Origin: Lentilactobacillus otakiensis DSM 19908 = JCM 15040
GTDB taxonomy: Bacteria; Bacillota; Bacilli; Lactobacillales; Lactobacillaceae
DNA length: 64,000 nucleotides
NCBI RefSeq assembly: GCF_001434145.1
Contig: NZ_AZED01000011.1
Location: 310,667 to 374,666, forward strand
Direction: 5' to 3'
The position numbers were made by a program, and so were the translations under genes. The notes under the pieces are model-generated. The model was given only the letters and a program-made list of their open reading frames with translations. It was not told the DNA's origin and searched no databases. Position 1 is the stretch's first letter. Each line of letters starts with the position of its first letter. Positions 33,639 through 42,651 of this stretch are shown piece by piece.

Positions 33639-35471
33639 ATGAGTAAACTTACCAACTACACGCGTTTGCTTGGTGTCTTGATTGTGGCTGGAATTGCCAT
33701 CGTTTTGCAATTCATTCTCAATCAGCCCTTGTACACGCAAATCCTCATTTCATCGGTCGGATCCTTAATTGCCCTGCTGATGTTCATTGATATGGTCAAA
33801 ACATTGCGTTCAGGTAAATTTGGCGTTGACCTGCTGGCAATTACCGCGGTGATCGCGACCATCGCGGTTGGCGAATACTGGGCTGCTTTGATTGTGCTAC
33901 TGATGCTGACCGGTGGCGATACTCTCGAGGATTACGCTGCCAACAAAGCAAATTCTGAATTACAATCCCTCCTGGAAAATTCGCCTCAGTCTGCTCACTT
34001 AATGACTGACGATAGAATTATCGACGTCGAAATTGACCAAGTCAAAGTTGGCAACCGCATTGTCGTGAAACCTGGCGAAGTCATCCCCGTCGACGGTACG
34101 ATCACCGAAGGAACGACCACCATCGATGAAGCCTCATTGACCGGCGAATCACGCCCAATTGATAAAGGCGTCGGCGGCACGGTAATGTCCGGTGCAATCA
34201 ACGGTGATTCCTCATTCAATATGATTGCCGACAAAACCGCAGATGACAGCCAGTACCAAAACATCATCCGACTGGTTAAACAAGCCGAGAGTACCCCGGC
34301 CCACTTTGTTCGAATGGCCGACCGATACGCGGCGCCATTTACTATTTTAGCTTACATTATAGCGGGGGTTGCCTGGTATGTATCAGGAGACCCGGTCCGA
34401 TTCGCTGAAGTCCTCGTGGTTGCTTCCCCTTGCCCACTCATTTTAGCCGCACCAATTGCATTGGTATCCGGCATGAGTCGTGCCAGTCGAAATGGAATTA
34501 TCGTCAAAAGTGGAACGATTATTGAAAAACTTGCCAACGCTAAAACTTTTGCATTCGACAAAACTGGCACGATCACCAAGGGTCATTTGACCGTTAACCA
34601 AGTGTACGCAGTTGATGGTTATACCAAAGATCAGGTTCTGGCATTGGCTGCAGGCACTGAGCAGCAGTCCAGCCACATCTTGGCCCGCTCATTAGTTGCA
34701 GCGATTCCGAACAATATTCCAACCGCAACCAACGTGATTGAAACCACCGCCAAAGGCGTTCAGGCCACAATCAATGGTCAAACGGTGAAAGTCGGTAAGG
34801 CATCATTTGTCTCTGATGACCCCATCAACACCTTGGACCAAACCACTGTCTACGTTTCAGTTGACGGTCATTACGTTGGTTACGTGTCATTTTCTGACGA
34901 ATTACGTCCTGAGGCTAAAGCCGTCATGGATAGTCTCCACGCCCATGGTGCCAGTCAGATTATGATGATCTCTGGTGATCGAAAACCAATTGCCGAAGAG
35001 ATTGCCGACCGAGTGGACATTGATAAAGTATATGCAGAACGTCTGCCGCAAGAAAAAATTGATGTCATCAAACAAGTCGATAAAAAACACCGACCAGTTG
35101 TGATGGTTGGCGATGGCGTCAACGATGCCCCATCTCTTGCAACAGCAGATGTCGGCATCGCAATGGGAGCCCACGGGGCAACTGCGGCCAGTGAATCAGC
35201 CGACGCAGTTGTCTTAAAAGATGACTTATCCTTAGTCAGCAAGGCCGTCACCATTTCCGAGGATACAATGAACGTCGCCAAGCAATCAGTTCTGATTGGG
35301 ATCGCCATTTGTACGATTCTGATGCTGATTGCCAGCTTTGGCGTCATCCCCGCAATCATTGGCGCCATGTTCCAAGAAGTTGTCGACACCGTGACCATTT
35401 TATGGGCACTCCGAGCTCGAATTGATCATCAGACAAGCCCGGTAGGCAACCAAGCACCACTTGAAAGTTAA
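33639..35471 (+). CDS. Heavy-metal P1B-type ATPase with SPCP motif
   Basis: A 610-residue metal-transporting P-type ATPase lacking any N-terminal heavy-metal-binding domain. Visible motifs: the actuator TGES in SLTGESRP, the membrane metal site ASPCPLILAAP, the phosphorylation site FAFDKTGTITKG, and the hinge VMVGDGVNDAPSLATADVGIAMG. The SPC(P) membrane motif differs from the CPC of Cu/Cd pumps and points to a P1B-4-like or related specificity; the ion (Co, Fe, Zn or Mn) cannot be fixed. It has a GGAGG ribosome site and is monocistronic. Confidence 0.9.
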   Translation: MSKLTNYTRLLGVLIVAGIAIVLQFILNQPLYTQILISSVGSLIALLMFIDMVKTLRSGKFGVDLLAITAVIATIAVGEYWAALIVLLMLTGGDTLEDYAANKANSELQSLLENSPQSAHLMTDDRIIDVEIDQVKVGNRIVVKPGEVIPVDGTITEGTTTIDEASLTGESRPIDKGVGGTVMSGAINGDSSFNMIADKTADDSQYQNIIRLVKQAESTPAHFVRMADRYAAPFTILAYIIAGVAWYVSGDPVRFAEVLVVASPCPLILAAPIALVSGMSRASRNGIIVKSGTIIEKLANAKTFAFDKTGTITKGHLTVNQVYAVDGYTKDQVLALAAGTEQQSSHILARSLVAAIPNNIPTATNVIETTAKGVQATINGQTVKVGKASFVSDDPINTLDQTTVYVSVDGHYVGYVSFSDELRPEAKAVMDSLHAHGASQIMMISGDRKPIAEEIADRVDIDKVYAERLPQEKIDVIKQVDKKHRPVVMVGDGVNDAPSLATADVGIAMGAHGATAASESADAVVLKDDLSLVSKAVTISEDTMNVAKQSVLIGIAICTILMLIASFGVIPAIIGAMFQEVVDTVTILWALRARIDHQTSPVGNQAPLES

Positions 35472-35490
35472 TTGAAAAATTACTGTACTC

Positions 35491-35529
35491 ATGACCAATT
35501 AGGAAGAAATTCTGAGTTGGTCATTTTTC
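35491..35529 (+). terminator. Terminator of the P-type ATPase gene
   Basis: ATGACCAA pairs with TTGGTCAT and is followed by a T-rich tail. Confidence 0.75.
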
Positions 35530-35675
35530 TTTGCCCCACATCTTAAGAATCGTCAAAGTTATTGATAAATTATAATTCCAGTGGGATTAGTTGATAGCGT
35601 TTTCATATAAATGGGCATATAATCCTGGTGAAAATAATTTCTGGCCTTTATTTGAAAGGTTTGGTGAAGACAATT

Positions 35676-36158
35676 ATGAAAAAAATCATTGGCTTGTTTC
35701 TCTCTATTGCAATTGGAATTTCAATGATAATCGATGGCTACATCGTATTCTTTAACGGCCCACGGCACCTGTCGACCAAAAGAGCCGATGAATCAGCATC
35801 CAGTAGCACCAAAAAGACGGCACCAGCCAAATCCAAGACTGGCCAGTACCTAAATGGTATCTACACTGGTCGAAGTGTCAGCACCGAATGGGGACACGTT
35901 CAAGTCAGAGCAACCATTCAAAATGGCAAGCTCACTTATGTCTCCGTTCTCAAATCACCAAATTCAGAAGATTACTCCAGGCGACTGAATAAACGGGCCC
36001 TGCCGACGTATGAATCTGAAGCAGTGAAAGCCCAAAGTGCCAATATTACCCACGTTTCCGGGGCAACCGTCACTTACAAGGGATTCAAAGCCTCACTTCA
36101 AAATGCTTTGAACCAAGCCAAAAGAAGCAACGAATCCCAAAACCAGCAAGCTAACTGA
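35676..36158 (+). CDS. Exported FMN-binding-domain protein
   Basis: A 160-residue exported protein: hydrophobic N-terminal helix (residues 3-27), a Ser/Lys linker, then an FMN_bind domain from about 57 to 145. The covalent flavinylation motif SGATVT is at 128-133, where the last Thr would carry FMN. The gene sits directly before apbE, whose product attaches that FMN. The domain begins YLNGIYTGRSVSTEWG, typical of NqrC/RnfG/PplA-type carriers. The ATG at 35676 is chosen since it begins the signal anchor; a GTG at 35628 is also in frame. Likely an extracytoplasmic electron carrier. Confidence 0.88.
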   Translation: MKKIIGLFLSIAIGISMIIDGYIVFFNGPRHLSTKRADESASSSTKKTAPAKSKTGQYLNGIYTGRSVSTEWGHVQVRATIQNGKLTYVSVLKSPNSEDYSRRLNKRALPTYESEAVKAQSANITHVSGATVTYKGFKASLQNALNQAKRSNESQNQQAN

Positions 36159-36169
36159 GGGTGATGAAC

Positions 36170-36949
36170 ATGCAAACAACTCGGTATCGTTTACAGACCA
36201 GCGTCATTAATCAGATGACGATTCCTTTCTCAATTCGTCTGGCACTCAAAGATGAGATCCCCGGATTTCAACAGATCTTTCAAGAAATCACCGGTGCCAT
36301 TGAGAAGGACCTCATTCATGTCGATCAAGACTTTTCGACATTCAGACCCGACTCATTGGTTTCTAGGTTCCAAGAAGGCGACCCTGGAGCGTTGCTTGAA
36401 TCCGAAAGTTTTGCGACTGTCTATTCACTCGCAGAAATCGCCAAGAATCAGACAGAGGGCGACTTTGATCCGTATTTTAATGGCAAGTACGACCCGACCG
36501 GACTGGTTAAAGGCTGGGCAATTCAATCAATTTTCAATCATCGTCTGCGGCCATTGCTGGCGGACCCAGCCATTGTTGGCGTCTCGTTAAATGGTGGTGG
36601 GGATATCATGGCCGCCACCGATCCTCATTCAGGGTTTACATGGGATGTTGGCATCGAGGATCCGTTTGACGACACCATGATCATCGGTAAATATCGGTTA
36701 ACCGATCAGGGTGTCGCCACCTCGGGATTCAATCGACGCGGGGAACATATCAAACACACCCCCAGCACGATTAGGCAAGTGACAATCATCAGTGACAGCC
36801 TAGTAGCAGCCGATGTTTGGGCAACCGCGGGGATTGCTGCAGGAACTGCGACCTTTATCCATTTAATCGAGCGTCATCACTTAAGCGGCGTTTTCGTTGA
36901 TGAGCAGATGGGATCCGTGGCATTTGAGAGTGGGGTCATGCAATCATGA
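36170..36949 (+). CDS. apbE: FAD:protein FMN transferase (ApbE family)
   Basis: A 259-residue enzyme that transfers FMN from FAD onto a Thr of target proteins. Family blocks: DPTGLVKGWAI, SLNGGGDIMA, TDQGVATSGFNRRGEHI and ISDSLVAADVWATAGI, containing the Mg2+ and FAD contacts. It is shorter than typical 300-350-residue ApbE proteins and lacks a lipobox, so it probably acts inside the cell or at the membrane. ATG 36170 has a GAGGGTGA site; two other in-frame starts lie on that site. It overlaps the downstream reductase by 4 bases. Confidence 0.88.
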   Translation: MQTTRYRLQTSVINQMTIPFSIRLALKDEIPGFQQIFQEITGAIEKDLIHVDQDFSTFRPDSLVSRFQEGDPGALLESESFATVYSLAEIAKNQTEGDFDPYFNGKYDPTGLVKGWAIQSIFNHRLRPLLADPAIVGVSLNGGGDIMAATDPHSGFTWDVGIEDPFDDTMIIGKYRLTDQGVATSGFNRRGEHIKHTPSTIRQVTIISDSLVAADVWATAGIAAGTATFIHLIERHHLSGVFVDEQMGSVAFESGVMQS

Positions 36950-38235
36950 TTAAACATCACAATTACGCATTAGGGTTAACTTGGATGTTCATCTTATTCG
37001 TCATTCCATTGCCATTGATTCAGACGCTGGCGGTGGGTCTGCCGGCTGACTATGCCGATGAATTTCAGGCGATTTATTTTGGCGCAATTGCTTACTCTTG
37101 GATGCTGGTTGCCATTTATTTAAGCACCCGGCCAAAATGGCTGGATCGGCTCATTGGCCTTCCTGATATGTATGTCATTCATGGCATTCTGAGCATTGCC
37201 GCCATTTATCTGATCTACCTCCATCAAAGTGAAACCGAATCAATGGGCTGGATCAAAACAACCGGAAATTGGGCGTATTGGTTGCTATTAGGAATCCTGG
37301 CCTATTCATTGATTTTTATGGCAGGTTGGTTAACCAGTCGAGTCCCCTTCATTGGGATAATTAAGAAATGGTTGGAGCCCCTCTTTAAACATGAATATTC
37401 CATCTGGATTCATCGATTAACGCTGGTTGCCACAGTGCTGGTATTCATTCACGTGATTTTGATTAACTATGTTGTGGCAATCACGCCGTTCATGATTTGG
37501 TTCTATGCTTATAGCGGCTTTGTGTTGGTTGCATATGTCTGGGCAAAGGTCACTAACACTAAGGGGTCCTTCCGTGGCACATTGACTAAAAATATAGAGA
37601 TCGCCGACAACATCCGCGAACTGACGATTCGTCCAAATGATGACGCGAAAGTAACGTTGCTTCCCGGCGACTATGTGTTTATGTCCTTCCCAACTATCAA
37701 AGGTTTGAGGGAGCTCCACCCCTTTTCCCTGGTCAATTCACCAACTGATTCAAAGAACATTGTCCTCGCGATTCGAGGCGATGGCGACTTTACCCGGTCG
37801 CTGGATGGTGTTCCGGATGGCACTCAGGTTAAATTTACGGGTGGCTACGGCCGTTACGACACTTTCCTGAGTAATCAGCCACAAGATACCAACATCGTCA
37901 TCCTGGCTGGTGGTATCGGCGTTGTGCCCCTCTTATCGGTAGTGGACGCTCATCCCAACCGAAATATCCGCATGTTCTACACCGCTCACAGAGAAGCCGA
38001 TCTAATATATGGGGATAAATTCAAAAACTGGCAAAACCGCGAGCATTTCCAAATTGCGCAACAAGTCGGTCGTTTTGGTATCTCGGAAGTTCTGCGAAGT
38101 CTGCCCAATGATTGGCAGCGAAACACACTTTTTCTGATCGGCGGGCCAAGTAAAATGATGCGCCACTGGAAACGCGAATTGCGCCGACATGGTGTCATGG
38201 CCGGCCAAATTTATAGCGAAGAATTTGACTGGTGA
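36946..38235 (+). CDS. Ferric-reductase-like transmembrane flavocytochrome
   Basis: A 429-residue membrane oxidoreductase. Residues about 10-200 form six or so helices with two His pairs spaced as in bis-heme ferric reductases/NADPH oxidases: His79/His93 and His156/His169. Residues about 205-429 form the cytosolic FAD/NAD(P)H module with HPFSLVNSP (FAD), LAGGIGVVPLLSVV (pyridine nucleotide) and a terminal LIGGPSKMMRHW. It should carry electrons from NAD(P)H through FAD and two hemes to the outer face. Lactobacilli usually take heme from the medium, so activity would be heme-dependent. Coupled to apbE by ATGA, it completes a three-gene electron-transfer unit. Confidence 0.88.
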   Translation: MIKHHNYALGLTWMFILFVIPLPLIQTLAVGLPADYADEFQAIYFGAIAYSWMLVAIYLSTRPKWLDRLIGLPDMYVIHGILSIAAIYLIYLHQSETESMGWIKTTGNWAYWLLLGILAYSLIFMAGWLTSRVPFIGIIKKWLEPLFKHEYSIWIHRLTLVATVLVFIHVILINYVVAITPFMIWFYAYSGFVLVAYVWAKVTNTKGSFRGTLTKNIEIADNIRELTIRPNDDAKVTLLPGDYVFMSFPTIKGLRELHPFSLVNSPTDSKNIVLAIRGDGDFTRSLDGVPDGTQVKFTGGYGRYDTFLSNQPQDTNIVILAGGIGVVPLLSVVDAHPNRNIRMFYTAHREADLIYGDKFKNWQNREHFQIAQQVGRFGISEVLRSLPNDWQRNTLFLIGGPSKMMRHWKRELRRHGVMAGQIYSEEFDW

Positions 38236-38258
38236 GCGGCCAATCGAACCACGGTTAG

Positions 38259-38286
38259 TTGACAAATATTCTAATTGCATTATATT
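38259..38286 (+). promoter_or_regulatory. Promoter of rpmG
   Basis: TTGACA (38259-38264) and TATATT (38281-38286) with a 16-base spacer lie about 40 bases upstream of the L33 start. Confidence 0.65.
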
Positions 38287-38328
38287 TGTAACAGTAACAA
38301 TTACCATTTTCGAACTAGGAGGGAAATC

Positions 38329-38478
38329 ATGCGAATTCACGTTGTAATGCGTAATAAAGAAACCGGCGAAGAATATTTAACATCTAAGAATCGTCGGAAC
38401 AACCCAGATCGTCTGAAGCTGATGAAATATTCACCAAAGCTGAAGAAGCGCGTGTTGTTTGAAGAAAAGAAGAACTAG
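38329..38478 (+). CDS. rpmG: 50S ribosomal protein L33, cysteine-free form
   Basis: A 49-residue ribosomal protein with the L33 core [33 protein letters not shown]. The four Cys of the zinc-ribbon form are absent, so this is the C-minus paralogue. In Bacillus such forms replace the zinc form during zinc shortage. AGGAGGG lies before the ATG. It has its own promoter and terminator. Confidence 0.93.
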   Translation: MRIHVVMRNKETGEEYLTSKNRRNNPDRLKLMKYSPKLKKRVLFEEKKN

Positions 38479-38490
38479 AGCAGCAAAAAT

Positions 38491-38534
38491 AAATCCAAGC
38501 AACTGGTTACAATGCCAGCTGCTTGGATTTTTTT
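38491..38534. terminator. Bidirectional terminator rpmG / rpiR
   Basis: AAATCCAAGCA-CTGG pairs with CCAG-TGCTTGGATTT and has T and A tracts on either side. Its right edge touches the RpiR stop codon. Confidence 0.85.
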
Positions 38535-39321
38535 AGGATTTATTTAATTTTTCATATTCCATAAATTGATATAGCAACAGTTCCATAATCACAATCAGCG
38601 AAACATGCGATGTCATATCCACGCCGCTGACTTTTAACTCATCGGTGAATAAATACAGATTTTCATCACTCATGTTCTGAATCGTATTGTTATTGGCTCC
38701 GGTGACGGACACCAACATGGCATACTCTTTTTGACTCTGGAGGTTTTGGATGATTTGAATCAGCTCATCATCCTCACCCTCGTAATCAAAAACAAAGATT
38801 ACGTCATCATGTTTCACATTTCGATAAGCTAATCGACGCTGCTCATGGTTCTTGGGAAAGATCACAATAAAGCCATTGAGGGTGTACAAATACTCAATAT
38901 ATTCTGCAGAATATTTACTGAAACCTTTGGCAAAAAAGTACAGTTTCGGCTGATGATCCAAAGCCTTACATATCTTCAATAATTTACGCTCATCCAATAC
39001 CCGGACAGTCTCCTCAATGTTCTTGAGATACTCGTTGCGGTATTGCGTTTGTTCTTCAACAAATGGTTCCGCCTTGTCATCGTGTTGATCACTGTTCAAC
39101 ACGGTGTATTTGATGACGGTACTGAATTCGCTATAACCAGAGAAGCCAATTTTTCTGACGAAGCGCAAAAAGGTCGTCGTTGAAACATAGCAGGCGGCCG
39201 CAATTTCTCGAATACTCTTATTTTGAATCTGATCCATATTTTTGATGACATAATCGAGTAATCCGTATTCGTTTTTATTTAGTTTTTCAACGTAAGGTTT
39301 GATAATCTCAAAAAAGTTCAT
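38533..39321 (-). CDS. RpiR-family transcriptional regulator (agmatine locus)
   Basis: A 262-residue regulator with an N-terminal RpiR helix-turn-helix (IREIAAACYVSTTTFLRFVRKIGFSGYSEF) and a C-terminal SIS-type domain (about 100-250; KLYFFAKGFSKYSAEYIEYL, DDVIFVFDYEGEDDE). SIS domains usually bind sugar phosphates; here the ligand may differ given the context. It is encoded 9 bases after the catalytically altered AguA homologue and shares its transcript, at the end of the agmatine cluster. Control of agmatine genes is inferred from position; the well-studied AguR of other species is LuxR-like, so this is a different type. Confidence 0.85.
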   Translation of the reverse strand: MNFFEIIKPYVEKLNKNEYGLLDYVIKNMDQIQNKSIREIAAACYVSTTTFLRFVRKIGFSGYSEFSTVIKYTVLNSDQHDDKAEPFVEEQTQYRNEYLKNIEETVRVLDERKLLKICKALDHQPKLYFFAKGFSKYSAEYIEYLYTLNGFIVIFPKNHEQRRLAYRNVKHDDVIFVFDYEGEDDELIQIIQNLQSQKEYAMLVSVTGANNNTIQNMSDENLYLFTDELKVSGVDMTSHVSLIVIMELLLYQFMEYEKLNKS

Positions 39322-39330
39322 AAGAATCCC

Positions 39331-40419
39331 CTAATCCGGCACGCCAAGGACAATCGAGTGGATGTCCCCGCCACCAAGCAGTAATTCACGTGCATACACG
39401 GGTTCAATGGTTCTGTCTGGGAAAATGGCCTGATACTGACTAATTGCCGCCTCATCGTGTTCATCACCAAAGACTGGTAAAATCACGGCACCATTCGCTA
39501 AATAACAGTTGATATAAGTTGCCATCAACCGGTCGCCTTCATAACGTGGTAATCGCCCGTTAACTGGGTCAACGCCTTCACTTTCTGCTTTAGTGATGAG
39601 CAGTGGTTTTGGCATCTGAACTCGATAAATCTTTAAGTGACGCCCCTGCGCATCGGTTACTTTTTCTAATATCGCCAAAGCTTCATGACAGATTTCATAC
39701 ATCGGATCCGACTCATCTTCAGTCCAAGTGAGGGCCACTTCCCCAGGCCGGACAAAGTTAACCATGTTATCAACGTCGCCGTTGGTTTCATCCATAAAAT
39801 AACCGCGTTCGAGCCAAATGATTTTAGTCACGTTCAGATATTTTTTAAAGATGGCTTCAACTGTGGCTTTTTCAATCTGGCCATTACGTCCCTCAGACAA
39901 AACCGATTCCTCGGTGGCAATCAAAGTCCCCTCGCCATCTGTCTGGTAAGCAGAGCCTTCCAAGACAAAGTCGACATCATAATGATCAATTCGATCCAGA
40001 TCACTCACTTTTTCCGACACCAGGTTATCCTGATCCCAAGGGAAGTAGAGACCATCCACCAAACCGCCCCAAGCATTGAACTGCCAGCTGACTGATCGAA
40101 CTCCGTTTTGTGGATTGACCAAATAAGTTGGTCCAACATCGCGCATCCATGAATCGTTATAACTCATTTCGACCACCCGAACTGCTTCCGGCATGGCATG
40201 AAGGGCATGCTCGTATTGCTTACGAGAGACCAGCATCGTTAAGGGTTCGTACTTGCTGATTTTGGCAGCCACTTCTGCGAATACCTTTTGAGCCGGTTTG
40301 GCCCCATCCCGCCAGTTGTCGGTGCGTTCCGGCCACATCATGTAGGCCTGCTGATGCCGGTGCCATTCGGGTGCCACACTGTATTGATCCTGTTGTGGAG
40401 TTGTGTTCTTTATTTTCAT
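39331..40419 (-). CDS. Agmatine deiminase paralogue lacking catalytic residues
   Basis: A 362-residue protein of the agmatine deiminase (PAD-fold) family, full length and highly similar in layout to the copy at 41530. The catalytic positions are replaced: the nucleophile Cys in GGGNIHC is Ser355 here (GGGDIHSIV), the catalytic His of DETNGHVDN is Asp215 (DETNGDVDN), and the His of [11 protein letters not shown] is Gln159. The Asp of SWMRDVGPT (about 93) is kept. The protein can hardly deiminate agmatine; a binding, regulatory or altered chemical role is likely. It is co-transcribed with the RpiR regulator from a promoter of its own. Confidence 0.88.
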   Translation of the reverse strand: MKIKNTTPQQDQYSVAPEWHRHQQAYMMWPERTDNWRDGAKPAQKVFAEVAAKISKYEPLTMLVSRKQYEHALHAMPEAVRVVEMSYNDSWMRDVGPTYLVNPQNGVRSVSWQFNAWGGLVDGLYFPWDQDNLVSEKVSDLDRIDHYDVDFVLEGSAYQTDGEGTLIATEESVLSEGRNGQIEKATVEAIFKKYLNVTKIIWLERGYFMDETNGDVDNMVNFVRPGEVALTWTEDESDPMYEICHEALAILEKVTDAQGRHLKIYRVQMPKPLLITKAESEGVDPVNGRLPRYEGDRLMATYINCYLANGAVILPVFGDEHDEAAISQYQAIFPDRTIEPVYARELLLGGGDIHSIVLGVPD

Positions 40420-40463
40420 AATTCACCTCGATATTTTCTCGTTCAATAATAACATTTAATTAG

Positions 40464-40477
40464 TGTAAGCACTAACA
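40464..40477 (-). promoter_or_regulatory. cre-like site upstream of aguA2-rpiR
   Basis: On the minus strand TGTTAGTGCTTACA differs from the catabolite-responsive element consensus TGWNANCGNTNWCA at one position (TG for CG). It lies in the probable promoter region about 45 bases before the gene start, so CcpA control is likely. Confidence 0.6.
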
Positions 40478-40503
40478 ACATTGCAACAACAGTTATTTAA
40501 AAT

Positions 40504-40547
40504 AAAAACGAGGATCAAGCAAAATGAAATTTTCGCTCAAGCCTCGT
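40504..40547 (-). terminator. Terminator after the agmatine operon (aguC)
   Basis: On the minus strand ACGAGG-TTGAGC pairs with GCTTGA-CCTCGT (two wobble pairs) followed by TTTTATTT. It ends the aguB-aguD-aguA-aguC transcript before the aguA2 promoter. Confidence 0.7.
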
Positions 40548-40557
40548 CACATTTTCG

Positions 40558-41517
40558 TTATTTAACCGCTGCAGGAACAGCATGCTTCACAATCGTGGTG
40601 CCTTCATTGCCTTCGATAATCTGTTGAACATCTTCCAAATCACCGATGACAGCTGGGTTACCGGTATTGCGGACAAATGCGACCGCAGCTTGAACCTTAG
40701 GCATCATACTGCCTTTGGCGAACTCATTGGCATCGATGTGCTTTTGAATGTCGTCAATGCCGACTTCCTTTAATTCAACCTGATCAGGCTTGCCGTAGTT
40801 ATAATAAACGCCACCGGCTGAAGTCAGGATAATCAATTTGTCAGCGTCGATTAATTGGGCAATCTTTGAAGCACTGAAATCTTTGTCGATAACGGCTTCT
40901 TTGCCAATCAAACGATTTCCTTTGCGGACAACCGGGATGCCACCGCCACCAGAAACAATTGGCACGATGCCGGCATCGACAACTTTCTTAATCGCCGCAT
41001 ATTCATTGATTTCCAAAGGTTTTGGTGATGGCACAACTCGTCGATAGCCACGACCTGAATCCTCGATGACGTCCCAATCCGGATGCATCGATTTAAGTTC
41101 GGGGAGATCAGCTTCCTTATAGAATGGGCCAATCGGCTTGGATGGATTTTCAAATGCCGGATCATTTTCATCGACAATCGTCTGGGTCACAATCGCCATG
41201 ACATCTTTATCGATACCACTATCCAGGAGTTCTTCTTTCATGGCATTTTGGAACCAATAGCCGATGCTGCCTTGGGTCATCGCACCACACGTGTCGAGTG
41301 GCATTGCCGGGTTGGCTTCACTGTCGGCAGCATTTTGCTGAAGCAATAAGTTGCCGACTTGAGGGCCATTTCCATGGGTAATGATCAATTGATCACCATT
41401 CTTGATAAATTTAACTAACTCTTTGGCAGTCTTTTTAACTGCTTTCATTTGCGCTTCGGCTGAGGCGTCCTTTGAAAGGATCGCGTTTCCACCTACTGCA
41501 ACAACAATTTTAGCCAT
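40558..41517 (-). CDS. arcC: Carbamate kinase
   Basis: A 319-residue kinase that makes ATP from carbamoyl phosphate and ADP, the energy step of agmatine breakdown. Family marks: KIVVAVGGNAILSKD, ITHGNGPQVGNLLLQ, RRVVPSPKPLEI, VSGGGGIPV, DKDFSASKIA. It lies between aguA and the terminator in the operon, so it is the aguC of the cluster. Length and motifs are normal. Confidence 0.95.
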   Translation of the reverse strand: MAKIVVAVGGNAILSKDASAEAQMKAVKKTAKELVKFIKNGDQLIITHGNGPQVGNLLLQQNAADSEANPAMPLDTCGAMTQGSIGYWFQNAMKEELLDSGIDKDVMAIVTQTIVDENDPAFENPSKPIGPFYKEADLPELKSMHPDWDVIEDSGRGYRRVVPSPKPLEINEYAAIKKVVDAGIVPIVSGGGGIPVVRKGNRLIGKEAVIDKDFSASKIAQLIDADKLIILTSAGGVYYNYGKPDQVELKEVGIDDIQKHIDANEFAKGSMMPKVQAAVAFVRNTGNPAVIGDLEDVQQIIEGNEGTTIVKHAVPAAVK

Positions 41518-41529
41518 TGAAAGTTCCTC

Positions 41530-42627
41530 CTATCTGCCAGCTGGCACTTGTTGGGTGATGCAGTGAATATTTCCGCCGCCAAGTAAAATTTCACGGGCAG
41601 GAACACCGACAATCTTTCGGTCAGGGTACAACCGTTGCAGAGTTTCTTCAGCTTTGGCATCGTTTGGATCACCAAATGTTGGGAAGACAATGCCGCCATT
41701 TGCGGTGTAGTAGTTCACATAACTGGCTGCCAGACGGTCGCCTTCCTTACGTGGTAAGGTCCCGTCAACTGCGTCAACGCCTTCACTTTCTTCTTTGGTG
41801 ATTGTCACTGGTTTTGGTACATATAATTTTTCGACTTGAATCTTTCGACCGCGTGCGTCAGTCGCATTGCTTAAAATGTCATAGTTTTCTTTTGAAATTT
41901 CATATTGAGGATCGTTCTTGTCATCAGTCCAGGCCAGCGCAACCACACCAGGCTTCACAAAATTGGCGATATTATCAACGTGGCCGTTGGTTTCATCCAA
42001 ATAGATCCCACGCTTGAGCCAGATAACTTTATCCAAATTGAGATATTCTTTGAGGACATTTTCAATCTGTTCTTTGGATAATTGTGAATTTCGACCCTCT
42101 GAAAGCAGGCATTCTTCGGTGGTGATTAAAGTGCCTTCGCCATCAACATGAATGGAGCCGCCTTCCAGAATGAAATCATCCAATCGATAACGGTCAGCAT
42201 GTTCCAATTCAGTCACTTTTTGAGCAACCCGGTCATCTTTATCCCATGGGAAGTATAAACCATCTACCAGGCCACCCCATGCATTGAAAGTCCAGTCAAC
42301 TCCGCGAAGGTCGCCATCGTCATTGGTGACAAATGTTGGCCCGCAGTCACGGATCCATGAATCATCGCTGGACATTTCAACAACTTCTACTTCGTCAGGC
42401 AACATGTGGCGGGCATTTGCATACTGGGCGTCAGAAACGCCAACGGTAACATGCTCGAATTGAGAAATCGCTTTCGCAACATTCACAAATGTGTGTTGGG
42501 CTGGTTTAGCGCCATTTCGCCAGTTATCTGGACGTTCTGGCCAGAGAATGTAGACACCCTTGTGATGTTCAAACTCGCCAGGCATCCTGTAACCGTCTTT
42601 TTTAGGTGATGATTGTAAAGTTTTCAT
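41530..42627 (-). CDS. aguA: Agmatine deiminase (catalytically complete)
   Basis: A 365-residue enzyme converting agmatine to N-carbamoylputrescine and ammonia. Catalytic residues are all present: Asp94 in SWIRDCGPT, the [11 protein letters not shown] block near 155, His216 in DETNGHVDN, and the nucleophile Cys356 in GGGNIHCIT. The ammonia it releases, with the ATP made by carbamate kinase, gives acid resistance and energy. It sits 12 bases before arcC and 24 bases after the antiporter gene in one operon. Confidence 0.96.
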   Translation of the reverse strand: MKTLQSSPKKDGYRMPGEFEHHKGVYILWPERPDNWRNGAKPAQHTFVNVAKAISQFEHVTVGVSDAQYANARHMLPDEVEVVEMSSDDSWIRDCGPTFVTNDDGDLRGVDWTFNAWGGLVDGLYFPWDKDDRVAQKVTELEHADRYRLDDFILEGGSIHVDGEGTLITTEECLLSEGRNSQLSKEQIENVLKEYLNLDKVIWLKRGIYLDETNGHVDNIANFVKPGVVALAWTDDKNDPQYEISKENYDILSNATDARGRKIQVEKLYVPKPVTITKEESEGVDAVDGTLPRKEGDRLAASYVNYYTANGGIVFPTFGDPNDAKAEETLQRLYPDRKIVGVPAREILLGGGNIHCITQQVPAGR

Positions 42628-42651
42628 CGTATTTTGCTCCTCTTGTGTGAA

